Origin: Liquidambar formosana | Lineage: Eukaryota; Streptophyta; Magnoliopsida; Saxifragales; Altingiaceae | Direction of reading: 5' to 3' | DNA length: 64,000 nt | Assembly (NCBI GenBank): GCA_039720395.1 | Contig: CM077826.1 | Coordinates: 29,508,810-29,572,809 of the forward strand | Shown here: positions 32,322 to 43,078 of the stretch, piece after piece | Position numbering within the stretch: the first letter of the stretch is position 1 | Layout of the letters: every line of letters starts with the position of its first letter | Notes under the pieces: generated by a model | What the model was told of the DNA's origin: nothing | The model's input: only the letters and a program-made list of their open reading frames with translations | The model's database searches: none | Position numbers and translations under genes: made by a program

Positions 32322-33613
32322 CATGCTAGTGTGGCTTTATATAGCCACTAATGAGGGCCGGCTATGGGGAGAGAAATCCCAATGGGATTCTAACTTGGAA
32401 ATTCTCTAAATTGCAATTTAACCCCTCCTTCTTATATCTAGTACAAGTGTGGCCCTTTAGAACTTTTCTTATTCAATCTTGCCGTTTCTCTCAAAACTTT
32501 AAAGTCCCTCTTTGCATAATCAGTGTGTGACCCATTAGGTTCACATCATCAATTAGTAGGAATAATACAAAGTGTGCATAATGGAACACTTTCCATTAAA
32601 GGTCTAATTTGAGCAACTTTCAATTCCCTAATTGATTATAACTTACTTATCTTCATTAGGGCTTCTACTAACCATCAGTAGCATCTAACAATGGCTCATG
32701 GTGTGGTCCTTAATGAGGTGAATAAATATTGAACAAAGAACCCTTTAGTTACAGCTTAAGGTTACAATTACATCCTTCCATCTATACAATGTCTCTAATT
32801 AAACTAATAGGACATGGAAGTCTGTTAAGTCCTTAGTTTAATACTTTATACTCATTTATGAATATCAACTCATTGATGCACTATGAAAACTCCTTTCCAT
32901 AATCATCCTACCATGGCCATGGACTTTATGAGTTATATTATGAATGCTATGTGAAACATTCTCTCCCTTTTACTGAGAATGTGAATTCCTTATTGATCAC
33001 TCACATACCTTCACATATATATATCAATAGGGCCAATTAACACCTTTGTAAACCCTATAGGAATCTACACTTAGTGTTATAAAACTTCTAAAGCTATATG
33101 CATAAGACAACTATGGTGTATCAGGTCTAACGATTACTTGTACTACTGTAATTATGAGAAACTGATTAATAGGCAGTTAAACTCCATTCAGTTAATCTCA
33201 TATTCTATGGTCACATTCAGCGTACCTATTCATGTAATAGGCACCCACATGTTAGTTATAGTGTCTACACATAAATAACTTGGGACTAGCTATCCTCCTA
33301 TAGAGCCAACCTAACATGTGCTAGTCCTATGGTTCATTATTGTCCATCATAATGAACCTTTAACTAGGAATGATTTAGGAGTTTAGTACAGAGATATATA
33401 TATAGTCTCAAAATCACAACTCATTGTAATTTCATATTCTCAACTCTAATTCCATGGGCATATCATAAAAATATAAAGAATGAAATAAACATGATAGAAT
33501 AAGTCCTTTATTAAAGTAATAATAAATGTAACATACAATAAATGAAATCCTATGATTGTTCTTTATCCCTAAAGCATCATCTTTATGATTGGCTATAGGG
33601 CATACTACTAACA
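32322..33613 (-). repeat. Angela LTR remnant, minus strand
   Basis: Matches the minus-strand LTR from about 350 bases inside its plus-strand left end (the TATA region, TGGCTTTATATAGCC) to the terminus CTACTAACA at 33613. It is more diverged than the other LTRs. It lies head-to-tail against the copia B LTR, probably because B inserted into it and the other side was lost. Confidence 0.85.
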
Positions 33614-34224
33614 CATCCATTATATATACACATAAATTATTATTTTATCTTTTGGATAAGATCAAACTTGGATAAGATTAAATCCTTTTGGATAAGATCA
33701 AGTTTGGATAAGATCAACTCCTTTTGGATGAGATCAAATTACAAATTCACCTTAATTTAATTCAAAATTATCATATAGAAATTATCAAGGTATCACGATG
33801 CGAATTACAATTGCATTTGAACTATCTACTAAGGACACTACCTTGCTAACATTAGCACACTTAAAAGTGATTTGCTCTTTAAAACCAAACTTGGACCCGA
33901 ACCAAGCCTAACTCTCAGGATTATAGTAGATCTTAAAACTTACCATCTACAAATTTAAGGATTAATAAAATAAGTCTACTTGTGGAGTTCAGCGTCGAGT
34001 TCAGTTCGCTAGGTTAGGGGTAACTATCCTACAAATCAAGTTTATTACAACATTCACAATGTAAAGCTAAGCTCTGGCTTAGTCTTAGCTAGTTGGGTAT
34101 CTACGTTATAAGTATTTTTAGTTCAAGACTTATGTTAATTCAAGACTCTCTAATGCATAGATATGATCAAGCCAATTGATATCAAACCTACCATGTTTAG
34201 CTAGGGCAGTTAGCCTCACACAAA
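33614..34224. other. Unclassified spacer with short repeats
   Basis: No gene. At about 33648-33738 the motif TTTTGGATAAGATCAA is repeated, together with a shortened TTTGGATAAGATCAA, five or so times. The rest is AT-rich, without match to the elements nearby, and may be older flanking DNA. Confidence 0.5.
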
Positions 34225-34311
34225 TGCAGACACCCCATTTTCACCCCCTATGAGTTTATGTTAGTGTTTGTTTAAGTTTTAATGTGTTTAGAAGTCTCTA
34301 AACCTTGAAGG
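34225..34311 (+). repeat. 87-bp Tat/Ogre LTR end, plus orientation
   Basis: TGCAGACACCCCATTTTC and the following 70 bases match the reverse complement of the end of the solo LTR (37607 backwards). This is therefore the first 87 bases of a Tat/Ogre LTR lying opposite to all others in the window. It is cut off at the start of the copia D LTR. Confidence 0.75.
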
Positions 34312-36742
34312 TCTTAGGATTATGCCCTAGAGCCAATCATAGAGATGGTTGTTTAGGGATTAGGAACAATCATTTGATTTAATTTATATATATCATATTT
34401 ATTATTGATTTAATAAAAGGGCTTATTCTATTATGTTTATATGCATCATTTATATTTACATAATATGTCCATGGAGTTAGAGTTAAGAATATGAAATTAC
34501 AAAGTGTTGTAATTTTGAGACTGTAAATATATCTTTGTACTAAACTCCTAAAAGATTCCTAGTTGAAGGTTCACTATGTGTGAACCACGGGTTTCGATCT
34601 GGAGAAGAGGAAGGAAGAGCCCTTATTTTAAAAATACTTGTAGAGATTTAAATTAATAAAAATCTGGTTTTTAAAAGGTTCACAAAAACAAAACAAATAA
34701 GGAGTCGCCACCTCATTTTTAGGAAAAGAGGAAAACCATAAAAACAGTTTTTAAAGAAAACCTTTGAAAACAAACCACATGACTCCGATCAAGGAAAAGC
34801 AGGTCTATCAAAACAAGAGAGGATTTGGAGACTAAGTTACGATGTGGGAAGGTTCTAGGAAACATCCTATAGGCACCCAAATCGCCCCAAAATGGGTCTA
34901 TGAATTTATATGGGCTATTTCAATCACTTTCTAATTAGTCACCATGCATATGCAAAGAATCATCCATAAACCAATCGCATTCATCCATGAACATCCATAA
35001 AGCAATAAACATCCATAAACAAGTATGAGAGATATGGAAAGCAAGTAAGAGATAGAGAGAATGAGCAAACAAGTCCATCCTATCCACTAGCAAATATGTA
35101 ATGGATAAATGAGCAAGCAAACAAATCCATCCTATCCACTAACAAATATGTGATGGATAAATGTATAAGCATGGGTCTATCCTACTCCTCTAGCATATAT
35201 GTGATGAACAAATGGGTAGAAAGAAAGAAAAAAAGAAAGAAAAAGAAAACCTAGGATACTTAATATCCTAGGGCGGACTTGAACATCAAATGAGCGCCTA
35301 CGTACCTTACATACAAAGATATAAGGATCAAAGTCCACGTAGTTCGATTGAAAAGGGGTTACTCCCTTTACAATGAACTATAAACCCTAAGTTTCCATTA
35401 AAAGAAAAGAAAAGTTTTTTAAAAGAAGAAAGATTTCCAAAAAAGGAAGTTGAGAAAAGATAGAATTCGAAAAGAGATAGAACTCTTATCCAAAAAGAAG
35501 TTTGAAAGAAGTAGAATTTTAAAAGAGATAGAACTCCAATTAAAACAGAATTTTAAGAGAGTTGGAAACTTAGGACTTCTAATCCAAAGTAAAGACAATA
35601 ACCCAAGGGGGGAGAAGAGAACAACTCACACAATACTCACCATGAACCACTTACCATATGCAAATTATCCCGAAACATCGATAAAACATCAATTAATCAC
35701 CCTATGTATTCTATAAAGCAATTATTAAGCTCGAACCAACCATATTCATGCTCAAATCATCATTACAAGACCTAAATCAAATCTGGACAGAATACTAAAC
35801 ATGCATGTAATGACCTAAAACTCATGCAAATAACAAAAATCAAAAGAGCAAAATCCAAATATGCTCCTATATGCTCTAAACACCTTAATATGCACAAAAC
35901 CATCAAAAACATGCTAAATAGGCACTATCATGATGAAAATATCATATGACAATCCTAAACATGAAAAGAAAATCTAACATGATGCCTTAGGTAAGTACTT
36001 TATGTAAAAATGAAAAGTAATCATCCTTACGGCAAGCTTTCTTAAATAAAACTACCCGGAGATAATTTTACGTAGAAATCACTCCGTATGAATGATTTCT
36101 TCACATATCCTACGTAAAATATATACCTAAGAATGCAAAGAAACTCACAGCGCACTTAAACACACTCCAGAAAGCACCCATGCACAACCTCACCCTCTAA
36201 GGACGATAATTATCCTCAAAAAGGATAATCATCCATACACCTATGAAGATGAGGCTTACACAGCAGGTGTCATATACAAAAGATGCTTAAAATCATGCAT
36301 ATAATTGAACTATGAAGAGAAAATGGCCTAAACACATCAACTGATTTTTTATGCAAAACGTACCTCTTCCTTAAGAAAGAAACTATCCTACCAGCAAACA
36401 ATTCGCAATCCTAATCCATTAACATGCATTCTCATCATATTTGAATCATATACACTCTAAAATATAGAGTATATATGATTTCTAATTCAATTCTAAGTCA
36501 TAACTATGCAGAGAATGGAGTAGAAGAAGAAGGAATCGTAAAAGGATGCAAAGGAGACTTACAACAAAGCAAAGGTCTCCGCTGCGTTCCTCCTTCTCTT
36601 TGGCTTAGTTCCTTTCTAGTTCTCCTTTGAAATTGCAGTAGAAATCCTCCTCCAAGTGATGTGAGTGTGTGCAAACTCGTGGTCCCTCTCTCTCTTATAA
36701 GTATGAAGTGTCAAAAGTCCCTTATGCTGATGAATGAGCCTC

Positions 36743-36750
36743 TATTTATA
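36743..36750 (-). promoter_or_regulatory. TATA box of the solo LTR
   Basis: TATAAATA in the context GGTTATAAATAGAGGC on the minus strand, 198 bases downstream of the hairpin cassette. The donor TTGTAAGTC follows about 190 nt further in sense orientation. Confidence 0.75.
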
Positions 36751-36947
36751 ACCAACCAACCATATGAACCAATTGTTGAGATTAATTCACCATAAAATCA
36801 ATCTAGGGATGTAATTAAATCCCATGAATGTTAAACAACTCAAAACTAGCTCCCAATAGGCTTAGAAGTCCTTTAGAAGGCTGAAAATCGGAGTGGTAGA
36901 GTCCCATTTCGTCAAAAATTCAAAAGGAGATAAATCAGAACGAAACG

Positions 36948-37004
36948 CTCGGGTGACCGGTTAGGTGAACCGGTTGGACCGGTTGGGTGAACCGGTCACT
37001 CGAG
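36948..37004. promoter_or_regulatory. Palindromic U3 cassette of the solo LTR
   Basis: 15-nt arms CTCGGGTGACCGGTT and AACCGGTCACTCGAG pair at 14 of 15 positions. The loop contains further ACCGGTT units, so several alternative foldings are possible. The partial LTR at 61073 has the same cassette at 63401-63444. Confidence 0.8.
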
Positions 37005-38398
37005 AGTGAACTCAGGTTTCCTCGGTTTTGAGGATTCCTGACTCAGTTTGGACTCCTAACTTCAAACGGACTTAAATTCTTCATTTTAACTCCGATTTGA
37101 GTGATTCAAAAGCCAAAATCTCAAGGATTCAATGTAGAATAAGCCTAGGATATTCTTGAACCAAAAATCCTTGACCACGGTCAGCTGGTTGGGTTTTCAT
37201 GAGGTGATTACCCGAAAAAAGGTCAATTAACCATAGGGTAATGTGGTGAACCAATCCAAAACCTATCAATAAATTAAATTGGCACTTCAATTAGACTCAT
37301 TTCATCATTCTAAGGTCAATGGAACATTTCGGAACAAATTTAGAAGTCAATTGGAAAATATACGAAGTAAAAGACGAAATTGCCCTTCAAGTCGCAAAAG
37401 TTCTAATTAACTATCCAAAATGATCCTAGAAACTAAATGCAAGTGATGGGACTCAACCAAGAGACAAAAACATGCATGCAATGATGACCTATTCTCCTAA
37501 GGCTTAAAAGGGCAAAAATGTCCTTTAAGGCTTAGGGACTCCTAAATGCTTATAAACCTAACCAAATGCTATCATGAACTCATGGGGGCGAAAATGGGGT
37601 GTCTACACTATGATGGACAATAATGAACCATAGGACTAGTACTTGTTAGGTTGACTCTATAGGAAGATAGCTAGTCTCAAGCTATTTGTGTGGAGACACT
37701 ACAACCAACAAGTGAGTGCCTATTATAAGAATAGGTACACTGAATGTGACCAAAGATATGAGATAAACTGAATGGAGTTTTAACTTGTCTATCAATCAAT
37801 TTCTCATTGTTATAGTAGTACAAGTAATCCTTAGACCTGAGACACCATAGTTGCCTTATACATGTAGCTTTAGAAGTTTGATAACACTAAGTGTAGATCC
37901 TTATAAGGGTCTGTAAGGGTGTTCATTGACCCTACTGCTATGTGTGTGAAGGCATGTGAGTGATCAACAAGGAATCCATCACTCTCAGGAAAAAGAGAGT
38001 GAATGTCTCATATAGCATTCATTGAATATAACTCATTAAATCCATGGGCCTATGGTAGAATGAATATGGAAAGGAGTTTCCATAAGTTCATCATTGAGTT
38101 GATATTAATGAATGAGTATAAAGTAATTGAACTAGGGACTTGATAGACTTCCATGTCCTATTAGTTTAATTGGAGACATTGTATTGATGGAAGGATGTAA
38201 TTGTAACCTATAAACTATAACAGAAGGGTTCTTTGTAAATGACTACTCACCTCATTAAGGACCACACCATGAGCCATATGCTAGGTGTTACTCATGGCTA
38301 GTAAAAGCCCTAATTGATATAAATGAGTTATAATCAATTAGGGAATTGAAAAGAGTTTCAATTAGACCCTCTAATGGAAAGAGTTCCATTGTGCACAC

Positions 38399-41183
38399 TG
38401 TGAACCCCGGAAATTGGGCCCACGAGGGATTAAAAAGAAAGTGGGTTTGAAAAAGAAAAAGGAAAGGAGTCGCCACCTTATTTTTTAAAGGAAACAAGGA
38501 AAACCCTAAAAATCAGGTTGTTTTAGGAAAACAATTTGAATGACTCCATAAAAAAAGGAAAGGCAAAAACCAATCTTTTGAAAACCAAAGAAATCAGGGA
38601 TTCGGAGGCTAAGTTATGACATGGGAAGGTTCTAGGCAAAGCCTATAGGCACCCATGTCACCCTTTCGGTCTCTCAGTTCATTTGGGCTAAATTAAAGTC
38701 TTTCCATACAAAAATCAGCAAGTATATCATCACAAGAATTGCATGCATATCATATATTTCATTCATCCATCCATGCATAATAAGCAAATAAAAACAGAAA
38801 ATAAAAAGAAGAAAAGAAAACATAAATAAACCTAGGATGCTTGGATCCTAGAACGGACTTGAGCCTCACGAAGAGCGCCTACGTACCATGCAACGAAATA
38901 CATGGATCAAAGTCCACGTAGTTCGATTAGAACTAAGGTTAAATCCTAATACAAACCTATGGTTAAAACCCTAGGTTTCCTTATTTGATCAAAAGAGTTG
39001 AATATGATAGAAAGTTTGATTTTAGGAAAGAAATCCACAAAATGGAAACTTTAATAAAAACCAGAATTTTGTTGGTTAAGGAAACCTCTAATCAAACCAT
39101 AGGATCATATTAAAAATTAACCCTAAATAGGGAGAAGAGAATGAGTTAAGAAGAAAGGTGAATTGGGGCACCTTCACACCCACTTACCTGAGCGCAATTA
39201 GCTCCAAGCATTTAGCTATTTCAGACATAAGCAGCCCTATTTGCCATAGGACAAATACCACACCTATTTGCACCCTTACAAGTGCTCAAAACCATGCAAA
39301 AACACTAACATGCAAATCTGGACAGAATAGTATTATGACCTAAAATCATCCACTAAGCATGCCAATAGCAAAAACAGCGAACAATAATAAGTCCTAACAT
39401 ATTCCTAGAACCATATCATGCATAAAAACCCTAAAACATACTAACATGCATGCAAAACTATCATGTTTACTCCATATGAAAAACATATATAGCAAACACG
39501 AAGAAAAACCAAATAAAAAAGTCTACTTTATCATGCTATATGAAAACAAACACGAAACAATGACTCTAAAACCCTAAACTCACAAATATGCTTAAAAACA
39601 TACAAAACATACTTTAATCATGCTAAAACCAAACTAAACAGAAATTAAATCATGCATATTAACTAACTAAAGCAATATAACATGATGAAAATCCTAACTC
39701 TAACATGCAATGACACTAATCCTAACACAAGGACAATAGGAGCACACGAATCATAACTATGCATTAAAAACCTAAAGGACAGCCCTAAAGCATGCTAAAC
39801 AGTAGATAAAAAATAGATATTCCATGTATATTAACTAGCTAGAGTGTTAATACATGATAAAAAAGTCACCTTTAACATGCAATAAGCCTAACCCATATGA
39901 GAACCTAGTTTAAGCTTGAATAGAGAAGGAGAATACCTTAGGAAGTGGCTCCCCTTGTGTTTGTAATTGTTCGTGACTCCTCAGGTCTTTAGAGTGAATC
40001 AAACCAACACGAATCCTCCTCTTTGTCAAAGTGGTATCACAGCAAAGAGATCAAAACTCACTCAACTTTGAAAAGAAATAGAAAACAAAAAGAGAACAAG
40101 AGAAAAGAAAAAGTGATTCTCGTCACTTTGCAGCAGCAGCAACTTCAATCGCGTTTTTGGGTATGAAAACGTTGGATTTGGACAAAGCTTGTGAAATACA
40201 AAGTTGTAGAGAATTGAATTATCTTTCTAACAAGACTAATTTCATCAAATTCTGACTTCGGATGAAAAAGTTATGATTAAAATACGACTGCTGGTTTTCA
40301 GAAAATCTGCTGCTGAATTATGACGAATTTCACTCCCTCCAAACCCTCTTCTCTTCTCCCTTGTTTAAAGACATTAAGAGAGTATTTATAGCTGAAATCT
40401 GGAGTTTCCCTTTCCTTCCTGCACTAGGTTTCCTTGGAGAATAATCAAAAGGTATTTTATAATGATAAAAGACTTCTAATCTGAATAGGAAAAGGAAATT
40501 GTCTTTTATAAAAATTGGGAGACTGACCGCTAACACGCATGCACATGTATCGTATGTGCGTACACACACTCATCACATACGTACACGTGTTAGTGTCATG
40601 ATAAAAATGGCTAATTTAATAAAATAATTTTCTTTTCATTTTAACCAAAAATCTCATGCTGTGATTTGCACTAATTCTTCAAGGATAATCCGTAAATAAC
40701 CACACTAAACTCATCATCAGGCCATATCAAAATTGAACTTCATGAAACACTTTTGAGGGTAAAATGATGACTAATGAAAGTCAATTTGAAAAGATTTGGT
40801 TGGTACTTGTGAGTCAATTAGAGCTAACCCAAGGAAGGGTCAATTAACCAACTTGAACCACATCGAGCCATTTTAATCCCGAGCCATTGACTTACCAAAT
40901 TGAACCTAGAAATACCTCATATGCATCCATATGAACTCCAATTGACAATTTAGAGATCATTCCAAGGTCAAATGAAAAGTTTGGGACTTAAAAGACGATT
41001 ATGCCCCTCAAGTCACAAAAGCTCTTATTATCCCTCAAGATCAACTCCAATTTGAACCAAAATTCATATCCATTGTCCTTGTGACTCTAGAAAACTAATG
41101 CAAGTGACTAGACTCAAAAACAAAACAAAAACATGCATGAAATGATGAGCCCTAGTAAGGTGGTGCAAAAATGGGGTGTGACA
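38399..41183 (-). repeat. 3' LTR of the Ogre-like element
   Basis: 2785 bp, TGTGAACCCC to GGGGTGTGACA. Minus-strand TATAAATA at 40383-40390, nested hairpins at 40530-40593, PBS-like GGAGTCGCCA at 38466-38475. Right of it, on the minus strand, AATGAGGGGCTTC forms the polypurine tract. Confidence 0.88.
40530..40593. promoter_or_regulatory. Palindromic U3 cassette, Ogre-like 3' LTR
   Basis: Outer arms CTAACACG (40530-40537) and CGTGTTAG (40586-40593) enclose inner arms CGTATGTG (40551-40558) and CACATACG (40574-40581). All pairs are perfect. It is placed 140 bases upstream of the minus-strand TATA box at 40383-40390. Confidence 0.75.
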
Positions 41184-41320
41184 GAAGCCCCTCATTGGCG
41201 AACAAGTTACACTTGTGAACCAATGATAAAGAACAACCCATTTTTGGCCAAAAAGCCTGGAGAAATCACACACTGTAACCAAACAATGATGGGAGGTTGA
41301 AAACCTGAGACTGAAATAAG
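41184..41320 (-). other. Polypurine tract and spacer
   Basis: On the minus strand, AATGAGGGGCTTC ends at 41184 directly before the LTR start TGTCACACC. The rest is a short non-coding link to the tandem array. Confidence 0.6.
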
Positions 41321-42314
41321 GAAGTGTACTCAAGTCATGAGTATACTTAAACCACTAGGGGTTGATGATTGTCAAGAGAAGCATATTCAAGCCACTACGA
41401 ATGAACATACTTTTGAAATGGAGAAATATATTCTAGTCACGAATATATTTAACCAAGTGATGAGAATGAGATCTGAGAAGTACGTTCAAGTGATGAACGT
41501 ACCTTGGAAATGGAGAAGCATATTCAGGTCACGAATATATTTAACCAAGTGAGTGACAAAAAATCTGAGAAGTATACTCAAATGATGAGTATACCACTGA
41601 AATGGAGAAATATATTCAGGTCACGAATATATTTAACCAAGTAATCTGAGAATGAAATCTGAGAAGTATACTCAAGTGGTGAGCATACCATTGAAATGGA
41701 GAAATATATCCAAGCGATGGATATCTTTAACCAAGTAGGATAAGAATAATCTGAGAGGTGTATTCAAGTGATGAGTGTACTTTTGAAATGGAGAAATATA
41801 TTCAGGTCACGAACATATTTAACCAAGTGATGAAAAGATGCCGAGAAATATACTCAAGTGATGAGTATACTTAATGATTGAAAAAGACTGAGAAGTACAT
41901 TCAAGTGATGAACATACTTTTGAAATGGAGAAATGTATCCAAGTGATGGATATATTTAACCAAGTAAGCTGAGAAGTACACTCAAGTGATGAGCATACCA
42001 TTGAAATGGAGAAATATATCCAACGACGGATATATTTAACCAAGTAAGATAAGAATAATCTGAGAAGTGTACTCAAGTGATGAGTACACCATTGAAATGG
42101 AGAAATATATTCTAGTCACAAATATACTTAACCAAGTAAGTGACAAGTATGTTTGAGTGATAAACATACCATTGAAATAGAGAAATATATCCAAGTGATG
42201 GATATACTTAACCAAGTAAGTGACAAGTATGTTTAAGTGATAAACATACCATTGAAATAGAGAAATATATCCAAGCGATGGATATACTTAAGCAAGTAAG
42301 ATAGAGAATAATCT
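41320..42314. repeat. Tandem array of paired hairpins, about 90-100 bp unit
   Basis: About ten units, each with two inverted repeats. One is of the type GTATACTCA-N5-TGAGTATAC, the other of the type AAATATATTC-N7-GAATATATTT, joined by GAAATGGAGAA and AACCAAGTA segments. Arm sequences differ between units but the two arms of a hairpin usually change together. The array lies in the 3' untranslated region of the Ogre-like element, a place known to carry tandem repeats in Tat elements. It runs into the assembly gap, so its length is unknown. Confidence 0.9.
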
Positions 42315-42414
42315 NNNNNNNNNNNNNNNNNNNNNNNNNNNNNNNNNNNNNNNNNNNNNNNNNNNNNNNNNNNNNNNNNNNNNNNNNNNNNNNNNNNNNN
42401 NNNNNNNNNNNNNN
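42315..42414. other. Assembly gap (100 N)
   Basis: Exactly 100 N, the conventional size for a gap of unknown length. It separates the tandem array from an Angela LTR piece, and could hide the rest of a copia insertion and the Ogre-like pol genes. Confidence 0.99.
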
Positions 42415-42838
42415 ATTAGGGTTTCTTCCCCATGGCCAGCCCCCTTTAGTGGGCTGCCTATATAAGTCACACTTATGTGTGACATGGCATAATAGGCTTG
42501 CACAATAAACCCTAACCGTCCAGCCCCTTGGAGGCTCTCTTCTCTCTCTCTCTCTTCTCCACCTCTAGCAACAACAAGGAAGAAGAAAGAAAGGACTTGA
42601 AGCTCTAGCTAGGTGTGGATACCGTTGGAGGCAGCACACTTGGGCTGCTCATTCACCGCTGTCCGGAATCAAAGCTTGGAGCGAAAAGGAGAAGACAAAA
42701 ATTCTGTAAGTGTTCTAACCCTCTTTGTAGTTAGGGTTTGATTTTGTGTTATGCATAGTTAGATTCATGGGATTGGGAATCGTAGGAAAATTTTTATATT
42801 CCGCCTTTGTATTTTTCCCTCTTGTTCGATTCCCAACA
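42415..42838 (+). repeat. Angela LTR 3' part (nested in the Ogre-like element)
   Basis: Matches the last 425 or so bases of the Angela LTR: TATA region (GCCTATATAAGTCACAC near 42459), the CT-rich exon, CTGTAAGTG near 42703 and the terminus GATTCCCAACA at 42838. The next bases are not a primer site, so this is a 3' or solo LTR. Its start is lost in the gap. Confidence 0.88.
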
Positions 42839-43078
42839 CGGTGACACCCCTTTTCCTTCGCTCGACGAGCTCCGGGGGGACGTCATTCCTAGGATCTATA
42901 TCCATGCCATAAATATCCATAGAAGAGAGAAAAGAAACACTGCAAGCAAACAATGTATAAAAGAAACACACTTCATTAAAGGAACAAACAAACTTGAAAA
43001 GGAAACAAAACTTGGTGCCACAAAGTGGGATAGGCGGACACACTTTATTGAAAGCAAGAAAGACTCTAACTAAGGAAC
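42839..43078 (-). other. Ogre-like internal sequence after the pro ORF
   Basis: 240 bases between the gag-pro stop and the nested copia LTR. No RT homology is seen in any minus-strand frame, which places the end of the coding region, or an intron (known between protease and RT in Ogre elements), here. Confidence 0.45.

Larger units (their letters stand above)
34579..37607 (-). mobile_element. Solo Tat/Ogre LTR in copia D LTR
   Basis: 3029 bp, TGTGAACCAC to GTGTCTACA, flanked by the exact 5-bp duplication CTATG (34574-34578 and 37608-37612). No internal sequence remains, so it arose by recombination between the two LTRs of an inserted element. Minus-strand signals: TATAAATA at 36743-36750, donor GTAAGT near 36562, and a hairpin at 36948-37004 upstream of the TATA box. 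PBS-like GGAGTCGCCA lies at 34701-34710. Confidence 0.93.
34312..38398 (+). repeat. 5' LTR of copia D, interrupted and truncated
   Basis: Starts TCTTAGGATTATGCCC (TGTT changed to TCTT) and continues after the nested solo LTR to GTGCACAC at 38398, about position 1050 of the 1662-bp LTR. The remainder is absent. Confidence 0.85.

Noticed and set aside
41064..42076. Minus-strand frames over the hairpin array (for example SLECTSQ repeats)
   Set aside because: Products of the tandem repeat, with no recognisable family.
41320..42314. CRISPR-like array
   Set aside because: Units of 90-100 bp are repeats throughout, without unique spacers of constant size, and the context is a plant retrotransposon.
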